46,690 nucleotides of DNA from Ornithinibacillus scapharcae TW25 (lineage in GTDB: Bacteria > Bacillota > Bacilli > Bacillales > Amphibacillaceae), in assembly GCF_000190475.1 (NCBI RefSeq), contig NZ_AEWH01000058.1, forward strand, positions 1 to 46,690, read 5' to 3'. The position numbers and the translations under genes were made by a program. Below, piece by piece: positions 1-8,124 of the stretch. The notes under the pieces are model-generated. The model did no database searches and was not told the DNA's origin. It was given only the letters and a program-made list of their open reading frames with translations. The stretch's first letter is position 1, and every line of letters starts with the position of its first letter.

Positions 1-25
1 TTAAAAATCTATATTTTTATATTAC

Positions 26-39
26 CGCGGGGTGGAGCA
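26..39 (+). other. tRNA-Met 5'-end fragment (orphan)
   Basis: These 14 bases are identical to the first 14 bases of the complete tRNA-Met at 181, and the T/A-rich bases just upstream are also similar. After base 39 the match ends and no anticodon arm, T-arm or CCA follows. The stretch 40-180 holds no gene I recognise. An open frame runs from the window edge to a TGA at 151-153 without similarity that I can name. It could be a remnant of a duplicated tRNA, one edge of an inserted segment, or an assembly join near an rRNA operon. Confidence 0.5.
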
Positions 40-180
40 ACAAGCATTACATCTACCGAGTCCGCTACGAGTAACCCCGAAGCAATCACTTCTACGAATA
101 TGCTTGTAGATGCAGGGGTCACTATCAAAATACTTACACTCTTAATGGTGTGAGAAAACAAAAGAAATACTTTTTATTAT

Positions 181-257
<77 letters not shown>

Positions 258-261
258 AATT

Positions 262-338
262 GGTCCGGTAGTTCAGTTGGTTAGAATGCCTGCCTGTCAC
301 GCAGGAGGTCGCGGGTTCGAGTCCCGTCCGGACCGCCA
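262..338 (+). tRNA. tRNA-Asp(GTC)
   Basis: This is a 77-base tRNA with acceptor arms GGTCCGG and CCGGACC, anticodon GTC at 296-298, T-loop GGTTCGAGTCC and encoded GCCA end. It follows tRNA-Met after four bases and is presumably processed from the same transcript. A hairpin with a T-run at 367-398 ends the unit. Confidence 0.97.
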
Positions 339-366
339 CTTTACTTACAAATTATATATTAAACAC

Positions 367-398
367 AAACATGATCTCTTAGATGATCATGTTTTTTT
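367..398 (+). terminator. Terminator of the tRNA transcript
   Basis: The arms AAACATGATC (367-376) and GATCATGTTT (385-394) pair perfectly over 10 bp around an 8-base loop and run into a T tract. It lies 28 bases past tRNA-Asp and before thiL, so it ends the tRNA (probably rRNA-tRNA) transcript. Confidence 0.85.
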
Positions 399-481
399 AT
401 TTTATCGATTGATTCAATAGTATCTGGCCACTGTTTTTGCTATCATGGATATAGTCCATAATAGAAAGAATGGTGATCTAA

Positions 482-1453
482 GTGGATGAGTTTTCTTTTA
501 TAGAATCAATACAGCAACATTATTATAGACAGTCCACCCTTGCAAAAGGTGTTGGAGACGATGCTGCAGTCTTTTCTCCAATGGGGAACGATGTAGTGAC
601 AGCTAAAGATATGTTCGTCGAGAACATCCATTTTGCAAAACATACGATGACACCTTTTCAAATTGGTTACAAGGCTTTAGCCGCAAATATTAGTGATATG
701 GCTGCAATGGGGGCAAAACCGGTATTTTATTTAGTCGGTATTACCATTTCAAAAGATTGGTTAATGGAAGACATATTAAAAATATATACTGGCATGAAAA
801 GTCTGGCAGATCAATTTAAGATGGATTTAATAGGTGGAGATACAGTTGCGGGCAAAGAATTAGTTGTATCCGTAACGATAATAGGATATGTAGATAAAGA
901 AAAAGCAAGATACCGTAATTTGGCAAGGGAAGGCGATGTTGTATTTGCCACTGGAACTTTGGGAGATTCTCAAGCAGGATTACATATTCTGAATAATCCA
1001 GGTGAATATTTGGCACAAGAATTCTTTATTCGGAGACATCAATTGCCAACACCAAGGGTAGAGTTCTCGTGTGCGCTAGAGAGTATTTCTAGACTGTCTT
1101 TAAATGATATCAGTGATGGGATTGCAAGTGAAGCAAACGAAATTGCACAGGCTTCAGGTGTTTCTATAGAAATTTATGAGGATAAGTTACCGATACACCC
1201 AGCTTTCAAGCAATTTCCTTTTGAATATCAGTTTAAATGGAAATTATTTGGTGGGGAAGATTATGAAATTCTTGGTACCGTACCGAAAAAACATTGGATG
1301 ACTGTTAAAGAAATAGCGGATAAAATGAATATGCTCGTTACAGATATTGGTCTAGTAACACCTCCTAAAGCTTCTGGGCACGTGTTATTGAAACGGATTA
1401 ATGGTAAAATAGAACAATTAGAGAAAAAAGGGTACAACCACTTAAGTAGGTGA
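482..1453 (+). CDS. thiL: Thiamine-monophosphate kinase ThiL
   Basis: ThiL phosphorylates thiamine monophosphate with ATP to thiamine pyrophosphate, the last step of de novo cofactor synthesis in the cytoplasm. The 323-residue length is normal for the family. The N-terminal GVGDDAAVF (about residues 23-31) is the conserved AIRS/PurM-type segment that holds Asp ligands for Mg-ATP. NISDMAAMGAKP and GGDT follow in the usual order, with a C-terminal GGEDYE. I use the GTG at 482, preceded by a GGTGAT ribosome site, because MDEF... matches the family start. It opens a tight operon with tsaE four bases downstream. No clear promoter is visible between the tRNA terminator and this start. Confidence 0.95.
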   Translation: MDEFSFIESIQQHYYRQSTLAKGVGDDAAVFSPMGNDVVTAKDMFVENIHFAKHTMTPFQIGYKALAANISDMAAMGAKPVFYLVGITISKDWLMEDILKIYTGMKSLADQFKMDLIGGDTVAGKELVVSVTIIGYVDKEKARYRNLAREGDVVFATGTLGDSQAGLHILNNPGEYLAQEFFIRRHQLPTPRVEFSCALESISRLSLNDISDGIASEANEIAQASGVSIEIYEDKLPIHPAFKQFPFEYQFKWKLFGGEDYEILGTVPKKHWMTVKEIADKMNMLVTDIGLVTPPKASGHVLLKRINGKIEQLEKKGYNHLSR

Positions 1454-1457
1454 TAAC

Positions 1458-1913
1458 ATGGAAATGTATAAAATGGAGGCTAGTACGGTAGATGAAACTC
1501 TATCTATTGCAGAGAAGCTAGCTTCCCTTCTGAAACCTGGTGATGTGATAACATTGGAAGGTGACTTAGGAGCTGGGAAAACAACATTTACAAAAGGGAT
1601 AGCGACAGGTTTAGGCATATCAAGAACGTTAAGTAGCCCGACCTTCACCATCATAAAAGAGTACATGGGTAGAATGCCACTTTACCATATGGATGTCTAT
1701 CGTTTAGAAGGTTCGGATGAAGATATTGGCTTTGATGAGTACTTCCATGGTGATGGCGTTTCCGTTGTGGAATGGGCACAGTTTATTGAAGATTATTTAC
1801 CAGAAGAGAGATTAGATATTACAATTAGATATAAAGGGGAACAATCTAGAGTGATTGAATTTGTACCTATAGGGGAATATTTTCATAACATTGTAAGACA
1901 GATATTGTCATGA
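1458..1913 (+). CDS. tsaE: tRNA t6A synthesis ATPase TsaE
   Basis: TsaE (YdiB in B. subtilis) is the ATPase partner of TsaB-TsaD in making N6-threonylcarbamoyl-adenosine at position 37 of ANN-decoding tRNAs. The P-loop GDLGAGKTT is at about residues 35-43, followed by SSPTFTI (switch-like) and HMDVYRL. VVEWAQ near residue 95 is the conserved Walker-B-side segment. At 151 residues the length is typical. It starts four bases after thiL and is followed 17 bases later by tsaB, so the operon is co-transcribed. TsaC/Sua5, which supplies threonylcarbamoyl-AMP, is not in this window. Confidence 0.95.
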   Translation: MEMYKMEASTVDETLSIAEKLASLLKPGDVITLEGDLGAGKTTFTKGIATGLGISRTLSSPTFTIIKEYMGRMPLYHMDVYRLEGSDEDIGFDEYFHGDGVSVVEWAQFIEDYLPEERLDITIRYKGEQSRVIEFVPIGEYFHNIVRQILS

Positions 1914-1930
1914 TAAAAGGAGTTACATAG

Positions 1931-2626
1931 ATGCATACACTTGCAATAGATACATCTAACCAAGCTTTAGGTGTCGCTATTTTAAAGGATAAGGAACTGG
2001 TAGGAGAAATCATAACGAATATTGCGAAGAACCATTCCGTTAGATTAATGCCTGCTATTGAGTATTTAATGGAAAATGTAAACTTATCCGTAAATCAATT
2101 GGATAAAATTGTAGTATCAAAAGGACCTGGATCATACACAGGGGTAAGAATAGGGCTAACGACAGCTAAGACTTTAGCATGGTCTTTAAACATTCCTATA
2201 GTAGGTGTATCCAGTTTAGAAGTACTTGCTTACCGAGCTAATTTTTCTAATTCGTTTATTTGTCCATTCTTTGATGCGCGAAGGGGACTAGTATACACAG
2301 GTTTATATGAAAGTAGAGAAGGTAATATTGATTTAGTGGAAAAGGATCAAAATACTTTATTTGCTGACTGGCTAGACAAATTAGCAACGTTTAATCAAAA
2401 AATAATTTTTATTAGTCCAGATATTGAGAAGAACGCTGAAATAATTCGTGAAAGACTAGGAGACAATGCCATAATACCTGAAATGACTTATCATACTCCA
2501 AGACCTTGCGATATTGCCATTGCAGCAGCTGGTAAGGATCCAGAAGATACACATACAATTACACCGAATTACTTACGATTAGCAGAAGCTGAAGCAAATT
2601 GGCTGAAACAGCAGAAGGATAACTAG
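1931..2626 (+). CDS. tsaB: tRNA t6A synthesis protein TsaB
   Basis: TsaB (YdiC/YeaZ) is the non-catalytic ASKHA-fold partner that dimerises with TsaD in the t6A complex. The ASKHA opening LAIDTSNQALGVAIL lies at residues 4-18 and GPGSYTGVRIGLTTAK at about 67-82, both hallmarks. Length 231 is typical. The start ATG follows AAAGGAGTT at good spacing. rimI begins two bases after the stop, with its ribosome site (GAAGGAT) inside the end of tsaB, suggesting translational coupling. Confidence 0.94.
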   Translation: MHTLAIDTSNQALGVAILKDKELVGEIITNIAKNHSVRLMPAIEYLMENVNLSVNQLDKIVVSKGPGSYTGVRIGLTTAKTLAWSLNIPIVGVSSLEVLAYRANFSNSFICPFFDARRGLVYTGLYESREGNIDLVEKDQNTLFADWLDKLATFNQKIIFISPDIEKNAEIIRERLGDNAIIPEMTYHTPRPCDIAIAAAGKDPEDTHTITPNYLRLAEAEANWLKQQKDN

Positions 2627-2627
2627 A

Positions 2628-3077
2628 ATGGCTGAACTTACAATTCGAAAGATGGAAATAGAGGATATCCAACAAGTTATGTTAGTAGAGATAGCATCCT
2701 TTACTTCCCCATGGAGTGAGGATATTTTTAAACAGGAAATTACGGAGAACCGTCATGCTTTCTACTTTGTCATGGAATTAGAACAAAAAATTATTGGTTA
2801 TGTTGGTATGTGGATAGTATTAGATGATGCACAGATTACAAATATCGCAATACTTCCAGGATATCGGGGGATGAAACTTGGAGAAAAGTTATTCCAATTT
2901 GCATTACAAACTGCTATTGGTCGTGGAGTAAGCCGATTATCATTAGAAGTTAGGGTAACAAATATCGTAGCACAAAAAATGTATCGGAAGTTTGGTCTAG
3001 TACCTGGAGGAATTCGGAAAGGGTATTATACGGATAATCATGAAGATGCTATAGTGATGTGGGTGAATTTAACATGA
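2628..3077 (+). CDS. rimI: Ribosomal protein S18 N-acetyltransferase RimI
   Basis: This is a GNAT-fold N-alpha-acetyltransferase; the family member RimI acetylates the N-terminus of ribosomal protein S18. The acetyl-CoA loop is seen as [14 protein letters not shown] (about residues 78-91). [11 protein letters not shown] near residue 24 and the C-terminal [15 protein letters not shown] are typical RimI segments. The 149-residue length fits. Its stop overlaps the tsaD start as ATGA. This position between tsaB and tsaD is conserved in Firmicutes. Substrate assignment is by family only. Confidence 0.92.
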   Translation: MAELTIRKMEIEDIQQVMLVEIASFTSPWSEDIFKQEITENRHAFYFVMELEQKIIGYVGMWIVLDDAQITNIAILPGYRGMKLGEKLFQFALQTAIGRGVSRLSLEVRVTNIVAQKMYRKFGLVPGGIRKGYYTDNHEDAIVMWVNLT

Positions 3078-4081
3078 AGGATACATATATACTTGGAATT
3101 GAAACAAGCTGTGATGAAACAGCCGTTGCAATCGTAAAAAATGGAAAAGAGATTATATCGAATGTCGTAGCCTCGCAGATTGAGAGTCATAAACGATTCG
3201 GTGGAGTAGTGCCAGAAATTGCTTCAAGGCACCATGTTGAGCAGATTACGATTGTTTTAGAAGAAGCATTTGAGGAATCGGGACTAAGCTGGGATGACAT
3301 TGATGCTGTTAGTGTTACAGAGGGTCCAGGTTTAGTTGGTGCACTACTAATTGGAGTAAATGCTGCAAAAGCATTAGCCTTTGCAAAGCAAAAACCACTA
3401 ATTGGAGTACATCATATCGCAGGTCATATCTATGCCAATCGCTTAGAAGAGGAATTCCAGTTTCCACTATTGGCATTAATTGTTTCTGGTGGGCACACAG
3501 AGCTGGTTTTAATGAAAGAGCATGGTAACTATGAAGTAATAGGTGAGACTAGAGATGATGCAGCAGGAGAAGCATATGATAAGGTAGCAAGAATGCTAAA
3601 CCTCCCATATCCGGGTGGTCCACATATTGACAGACTAGCAGCTGAAGGAGAAGTAACAATCGATTTTCCTCGAGCATGGTTAGAAGAAGATAGTTATGAC
3701 TTTAGTTTCAGTGGATTAAAATCAGCAGTTATTAACAGAATCCACAACGCGAATCAAAAAGGTGAAACCCTGAAGCAGGAAGATATTGCGGCTAGCTTTC
3801 AAGCAAGTGTTGTAGAAGTATTAGCAACGAAAACATTGAAAGCAGCAAAACAATATCAAGTGAAGCAAGTAATCGTTGCTGGTGGGGTTGCAGCTAATAA
3901 GGGGCTCAGAGCGGAGTTAGAAGCAAAGTTTTCTGAAACGGATATCCCATTATTAATCCCGCCATTAAAGTTGTGTACAGATAATGCGGCAATGATTGCT
4001 GCTGCTGGGACAATCAATTATGAACAAGGTAGACGTTCAGCAATGGACCTGAATGCGAACCCATCTCTAACATTACGATAA
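3074..4081 (+). CDS. tsaD: tRNA t6A transferase TsaD
   Basis: TsaD (Gcp/YdiE) transfers the threonylcarbamoyl group to A37 of tRNA. It shows [14 protein letters not shown] at the N-terminus, [11 protein letters not shown], the metal-binding HHIAGH pair, [23 protein letters not shown] and [11 protein letters not shown] chose the ATG at 3074, which makes the ATGA overlap with rimI and has GGGTGA eight bases upstream. An in-frame GTG at 3059 would add five residues but sits over that ribosome site. The product is 335 residues, normal length. A terminator follows at once. Confidence 0.95.
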   Translation: MKDTYILGIETSCDETAVAIVKNGKEIISNVVASQIESHKRFGGVVPEIASRHHVEQITIVLEEAFEESGLSWDDIDAVSVTEGPGLVGALLIGVNAAKALAFAKQKPLIGVHHIAGHIYANRLEEEFQFPLLALIVSGGHTELVLMKEHGNYEVIGETRDDAAGEAYDKVARMLNLPYPGGPHIDRLAAEGEVTIDFPRAWLEEDSYDFSFSGLKSAVINRIHNANQKGETLKQEDIAASFQASVVEVLATKTLKAAKQYQVKQVIVAGGVAANKGLRAELEAKFSETDIPLLIPPLKLCTDNAAMIAAAGTINYEQGRRSAMDLNANPSLTLR

Positions 4082-4110
4082 AATATCCACAGGCTTGTGG
4101 GTATTTTTTT
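4081..4110 (+). terminator. Terminator of thiL-tsaD operon
   Basis: An 11-bp stem (4081-4091 with 4096-4106, one G-T pair) around loop GGCT runs into a T tract ending at 4110. It begins at the last base of the tsaD stop codon. Confidence 0.85.
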
Positions 4111-4138
4111 GTATCTAGTATTGTATTAGTGTTTTAAT

Positions 4139-4245
4139 TGTTGATAAAAATTGTGGATAACTAGAATATCATATGTGGGTAATGTGTATAACTTTGTTAA
4201 TAACCTATAAAACAAGTAATTATAAGTCCTATTTACTGTGGATAA
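4139..4245 (+). promoter_or_regulatory. DnaA-box cluster between tsaD and ydiF
   Basis: Two exact DnaA boxes, read here as TGTGGATAA (complement of TTATCCACA), lie at 4152-4160 and 4237-4245. Variants lie at 4139-4147 (TGTTGATAA), 4174-4182 (TGTGGGTAA) and 4183-4191 (TGTGTATAA, which fits TTATNCACA). All point the same way. In B. subtilis the gcp(tsaD)-ydiF gap is, as I recall, one of a handful of strong chromosomal DnaA-binding regions outside oriC, so position and sequence agree. The likely role is DnaA titration or replication-linked control, which is inference for this organism. Confidence 0.75.
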
Positions 4246-4261
4246 TCTGTTATAAAGTTTT

Positions 4262-4298
4262 AAAACTAAAAAGCAGGTTGTAATTCTACAACCTGCCT
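4262..4298 (-). terminator. Terminator of ydiF (minus strand)
   Basis: GCAGGTTGT (4273-4281) pairs with ACAACCTGC (4288-4296). Read on the minus strand the hairpin is followed by TTTTTAGTTTT. It lies just beyond the ydiF stop codon and separates it from the DnaA-box region. Confidence 0.8.
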
Positions 4299-4305
4299 CA
4301 TCAAT

Positions 4306-6231
4306 TTATTCTTCTTCCTGAAGTAACGACCATTCTTCCATCAAATTTTCAATCTGCTGTTTGACATCATTGCTCTTTGTTGTATATTCCAATGCAACTT
4401 CATGGTTTTCATATACATCCGGTTCGGTCATTTTTTCCTCTATAAAAGCCAGCTCTTCTTCGAGTTTTTCGATATCTTCTTCTAGTTTAGCTATTAGTCG
4501 TTCGCGCTTTCGCTGTTCACTTTGACGCTTTTTCTCTTCCTTAAAGCTCAACTTCTTTTCATTCGATACAGTAGGCTGCACTTTTTCAGCCTCAAGACGT
4601 TGAATTTCCTCTTCTTCTTGTTTTTTCTCTACATAGTAATCATAATCCCCTAAATAAACAGTCGCACCTTCCTGTTGCATTTCAACAACTTTATCAGCAA
4701 TTTTATTGATAAAGTAGCGGTCATGGGAGACGAATATAATCGTTCCTGGAAAATCAATTAGAGCCGCCTCTAGGACCTCTTTACTATCAATATCTAAATG
4801 GTTCGTAGGTTCGTCAAGGATAAGAAGATTTGCCTTCTGCATTCGCAGCTTAGCAAGAGCTAGACGAGCCTTTTCACCACCACTAAGCGATTGGACAGGC
4901 TTAAGAACATCATCTCCAGAGAATAAAAAATTACCGAGTATTGTTCGAATATCTTTTTCATTTACAGAAGGATATTCATCCCATAACTCATTCAGGACGG
5001 TTTTATGAGAACTCAGATTAGCTTGCTCTTGATCATAATAGCCAATCTGAACATTAGACCCTAACTGAATTTCTCCACTTGCAGGTTTAAGCTTCCCAAG
5101 TATGTTCTTAAGAAGAGTGGTTTTTCCAACACCATTTGGCCCTACTAGGGCGATACTTTCCCCACGATTAACATGAAGGGATAAATTTTCAAAAATAGGT
5201 TGAGTGTTAGCATCATAGCGGAAGGAAAGATCATGTATTTTTACCACATCATTTCCGGTCCGTTTCGTAATTTCAAATGTAATGGAAGCAGAGGACTCAT
5301 CCCCTAAAGGGCGATCCATTTTATCCATCTTTTCTAATTGCTTCCTTCTACTTTGTGCACGTTTAGTTGTGGAAGCTCGTACAATATTGCGTTGAATGAA
5401 TTCTTCTAGTTTTTTAATCTCGGTTTGTTGTTTTTCAAACTCTTTCATCTCTTGTTCGAAGTTTAATGCTTTTTGATCTAGGAAATTACTATAAGACCCA
5501 TGATATTTTTTTGTACGATGACGAGATATTTCATAAACAATAGAGACCGTCTTATCTAAAAAGTATCGATCATGTGATACAATGACTACCGCTCCAGGAT
5601 AACCTGTTAAATATTTTTCCAGCCATGTTAGCGTTTCGATATCTAAATGGTTGGTAGGTTCATCTAGAATGAGTAGGTTAGGCTTTTTTAGTAATAGTTT
5701 ACCAAGTGCTAGACGTGTCTTTTGACCACCACTTAATTCATTAATTGGAGTCTGATCATCGTAATCAAGGAAGCTTAAACCAGAAAGAACCGCTTTTATC
5801 TCGGATTCATAGCTATAGCCACCGTTGGTTTCAAACTCCTGTTGTAAACGATCATACTCTGTTAAGAGTTTAGAAGCTTCGCTAGGCTCTAATTGATTAA
5901 CGTCAGCCATTTTAGTTTCCATTTCACGTAGCTTCTTCTCTTGCTGAAGGAGATCCTTAAATACTTCCAACATCTCATTCCATATGGAATTGTTGGATTC
6001 TAAGCCGGTATGCTGGGATAGATAACCTATGGTAAGGTCTTTCGGTTTGATTAACTCTCCACTATCATAGGACATTTCTCCAGCCATGATTTTTAATAAT
6101 GTAGATTTACCTGCTCCATTACGACCAACAATTGCTATTCTATCTTTATCTTTTATTTCTATTTTTATATTCGCTAATATTTCTTCGGCACCAAATGATT
6201 TGGATAAATCATTTAATTGCATGATTATCAT
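4306..6231 (-). CDS. ydiF: ABC-F family ATPase YdiF
   Basis: This is a soluble tandem-ATPase ABC-F protein of the ribosome-associated type, without membrane segments. It has two nucleotide-binding domains: Walker A GRNGAGKST (residues 36-44) and GPNGVGKTT (about 363-371), signatures LSGGQKTRLAL and LSGGEKARLAL, and Walker B LLILDEPTNHLD twice. The basic interdomain linker follows the first domain, and a charged coiled-coil C-terminus (about residues 545-641) resembles the Uup/YdiF class. I start at the ATG at 6231 (MIIMQLNDLSKSF), six bases after AGAGGTGA. A GTG at 6238-6240 overlaps that site. Ribosome function is inferred from the family. Confidence 0.92.
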   Translation of the reverse strand: MIIMQLNDLSKSFGAEEILANIKIEIKDKDRIAIVGRNGAGKSTLLKIMAGEMSYDSGELIKPKDLTIGYLSQHTGLESNNSIWNEMLEVFKDLLQQEKKLREMETKMADVNQLEPSEASKLLTEYDRLQQEFETNGGYSYESEIKAVLSGLSFLDYDDQTPINELSGGQKTRLALGKLLLKKPNLLILDEPTNHLDIETLTWLEKYLTGYPGAVVIVSHDRYFLDKTVSIVYEISRHRTKKYHGSYSNFLDQKALNFEQEMKEFEKQQTEIKKLEEFIQRNIVRASTTKRAQSRRKQLEKMDKMDRPLGDESSASITFEITKRTGNDVVKIHDLSFRYDANTQPIFENLSLHVNRGESIALVGPNGVGKTTLLKNILGKLKPASGEIQLGSNVQIGYYDQEQANLSSHKTVLNELWDEYPSVNEKDIRTILGNFLFSGDDVLKPVQSLSGGEKARLALAKLRMQKANLLILDEPTNHLDIDSKEVLEAALIDFPGTIIFVSHDRYFINKIADKVVEMQQEGATVYLGDYDYYVEKKQEEEEIQRLEAEKVQPTVSNEKKLSFKEEKKRQSEQRKRERLIAKLEEDIEKLEEELAFIEEKMTEPDVYENHEVALEYTTKSNDVKQQIENLMEEWSLLQEEE

Positions 6232-6296
6232 ATATGTCACCTCTAGTAGTTTAAGTTTATCCTATAAGTAGGTTTACGGGCAATATTATTGTAGAC

Positions 6297-6314
6297 TTGT
6301 GAAAATAATCACGA
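6297..6314 (+). promoter_or_regulatory. Rex-type operator upstream of rex
   Basis: TTGTGAAAATAATCACGA matches the Rex consensus TTGTGAA-wwww-TTCACAA at 16 of 18 positions. It ends one base before the -35 of a candidate rex promoter and lies in the ydiF-rex divergent gap, so it could serve both genes. Rex releases DNA when NADH/NAD+ rises. Autoregulation is inferred from position. Confidence 0.65.
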
Positions 6315-6315
6315 C

Positions 6316-6344
6316 TTATCAAGAATAATCTGTTAAAATACAAT
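6316..6344 (+). promoter_or_regulatory. Candidate sigma-A promoter of rex
   Basis: TTATCA (6316-6321), a 17-base spacer and TACAAT (6339-6344) give a plausible housekeeping promoter abutting the Rex-type operator. The transcript would carry a leader of about 160 bases with two hairpins (6381-6467). Confidence 0.5.
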
Positions 6345-6380
6345 TAATAGGAAACGTACCTCTATAGGACTAGATTTTTT

Positions 6381-6467
6381 AGGCAGATAGGAAAGTATAA
6401 AAATCTTTCTCGCCTGCATAAGAAAAACGAGCGCATTCGCAAAAGGACAAGCGAATACGGTTTTTCT
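6381..6467 (+). other. Structured leader of rex: two hairpins
   Basis: Hairpin 1 pairs AGGC (6381-6384) with GCCT (6412-6415) and GGAAAG with CTTTCT (6404-6409) around an A/T loop. Hairpin 2 pairs AGAAAAAC (6421-6428) with GTTTTTCT (6460-6467) and, inside it, ATTCGC (6435-6440) with GCGAAT (6451-6456). The T-rich right arm makes hairpin 2 look partly like a terminator, so attenuation is possible. I do not recognise a riboswitch class; a dispersed intergenic repeat is an alternative. Confidence 0.45.
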
Positions 6468-6510
6468 AAAATATGGTAAGCTAGCATGGATAGGTAAGGA
6501 GGAAATCGGT

Positions 6511-7165
6511 TTGGATCAAAATAAAATTCCACAAGCTACTGCAAAACGACTCCCATTATATTACCGCTTTTTGAATAATTTACAGTTACAAGGAAAAACC
6601 CGTGTGTCATCTAAGGAATTAAGTGATGCCGTGAAGGTGGATTCTGCAACTATTAGAAGAGACTTCTCTTATTTCGGAGCTCTTGGAAAAAAAGGGTTAT
6701 GGGTATAATGTGGAATACTTATTAGGCTTTTTCAGAAAGACATTGGATCAAGACGAGATTACAGCTGTAGCCTTAATAGGTGTCGGTAATTTAGGAACTG
6801 CATTTTTAAATTATAATTTTATGAAAAACAACAATACCAAAATAATGCTTGCATTTGATGCGGATCCAAACAAGGCAGGAACTGAAATTGGTGGGGTTCC
6901 AATTTATCATATTGACGAATTGGAAGATAAGATTGGAAATGTGAAGGTAGCGATTTTAACAATTCCAGCTGTAGAAGCGGATCGTATAACGGAACGCTTG
7001 GTTTCAAAAGGAATTAAAGGTATTCTAAACTTTACACCTGCTCGTATTACGGTACCTGATGATGTTCGAGTACACCATATTGATCTAGCAATTGAGTTAC
7101 AAGCGTTAGTTTACTTCTTAAAACATTATCCGTTAGATAATACAACGAAAGAAGAGGCGCATTAG
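6511..7165 (+). pseudogene. rex: Redox-sensing repressor Rex, frameshifted
   Basis: Rex binds operators of fermentation and respiration genes and senses NADH/NAD+. The N-terminal winged helix is intact: [16 protein letters not shown], then [18 protein letters not shown]. The frame breaks in a run of seven A (6687-6693), giving a stop after 65 residues. With six A the reading continues as [15 protein letters not shown] into the Rossmann NADH domain ([12 protein letters not shown]) and a swapped C-terminal helix, for 217 residues, the family length. The start is TTG at 6511 after GGAGGAAA. Either a sequencing indel, a real loss of Rex, or slippage-dependent expression would explain it. The rest shows no decay. 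Confidence 0.9.
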
Positions 7166-7182
7166 GCCTCCTCTTCTTTTTT
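7151..7182 (+). terminator. Terminator of rex
   Basis: GAAGAGG (7151-7157) pairs with CCTCTTC (7170-7176), followed by a T run to 7182. The hairpin overlaps the last codons of rex. Confidence 0.8.
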
Positions 7183-7240
7183 AGTAGCTATGTAAAAACG
7201 ATAATGTTGATTTTTTTAACAGAGCAAGGGACTTTCGGTA

Positions 7241-8053
7241 TTAAGAAGTTCCATTTTTAGCTAATAACTCATCTACATTATTTGAAATGTAATTTTTCAA
7301 CAGTACAAGTTCATCTTTCTCGAAAACATAACTATCTTTATCGTTTGAGTAATATTCAACCACTTTTTTAACAGTGTTGTTCAACTCTTTGGGAAATGTA
7401 GATAAGCCCCAGTTACCAGCTTCTTGTTTTGAAGAAATAACTTCTTCTAATAAGTACCAATAAACTCTAATCATATTTAGCGTACAGTAAATAGGATCCT
7501 CTTCCATGTTTTCTAAACAGTCCTTGAAATCAGCCATAATGGATGATAGATAATCTGAGGCAGGAATTATAGGGAAAACATTTTCAATGGATTGACCATA
7601 AATACAAATTCCTCTTTTATTAGTGATAGTAATATGAGCTGCTAAATCCACATCAGTATTAACATCATCATTCAAAAATTTGTTTGTTCCACTCAATAAA
7701 TCGTTTGTATATCGTTCTCTCCAAAATTCACTATAATGAAAATCAAATGGGCAAGGGTGTTGCCACACTTTTAATTGTTTCGTATTCAGGAAACTAATCT
7801 CAATAGGGAATGGAGTACCAGAATAATCTAAGAAGAGCTTTGCTAACTTTCTTTTAGTTTCAATCGTAATCGACTCTTTTGTAACAACCAATACATCAAT
7901 ATCACTGCTACTTGGATTAAATCCTCCCATAGCTAAAGAACCGTGAATATAGATACCAATCAAATCATCGCTAACTATCTCTGAAATCTTTTTTTTCAGT
8001 TTAGTAATAAATTCTTTCATATCTGATGAACTTGTCTTCAAATGATAAACCAA
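7241..8053 (-). CDS. ANT(9)/AadA-like nucleotidyltransferase
   Basis: The N-terminal half is a DNA polymerase beta-type nucleotidyltransferase: IHGSLAMGGFNPSSSDIDVLVV (about residues 37-58) carries the GS motif and DxD metal ligands. The rest, with KRGICIYG, FPIIPASDYL and CTLNMIRVYWYL, resembles the C-terminal domain of spectinomycin/streptomycin adenylyltransferases (DUF4111-like). Length 270 fits that family. Activity would be AMP transfer to an aminoglycoside hydroxyl, but chromosomal homologues often have unknown substrates and resistance cannot be read from sequence. The start is TTG at 8053 after AGGGAG. It sits alone inside an otherwise conserved gene block, suggesting insertion by transfer. 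Confidence 0.8.
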   Translation of the reverse strand: MVYHLKTSSSDMKEFITKLKKKISEIVSDDLIGIYIHGSLAMGGFNPSSSDIDVLVVTKESITIETKRKLAKLFLDYSGTPFPIEISFLNTKQLKVWQHPCPFDFHYSEFWRERYTNDLLSGTNKFLNDDVNTDVDLAAHITITNKRGICIYGQSIENVFPIIPASDYLSSIMADFKDCLENMEEDPIYCTLNMIRVYWYLLEEVISSKQEAGNWGLSTFPKELNNTVKKVVEYYSNDKDSYVFEKDELVLLKNYISNNVDELLAKNGTS

Positions 8054-8124
8054 TTAAATTTCTCCCTTTATCGGTCTAATAAAATTTCAACAGAATTAGT
8101 TAAAATAAATTTTTATTAAAAAGT

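Noticed and set aside
1-160. Integration site (attL) of a mobile element at tRNA-Met
   Set aside because: The duplicated part is the 5' end of the tRNA, whereas integrases usually duplicate the 3' end, and no integrase gene is present in the window.
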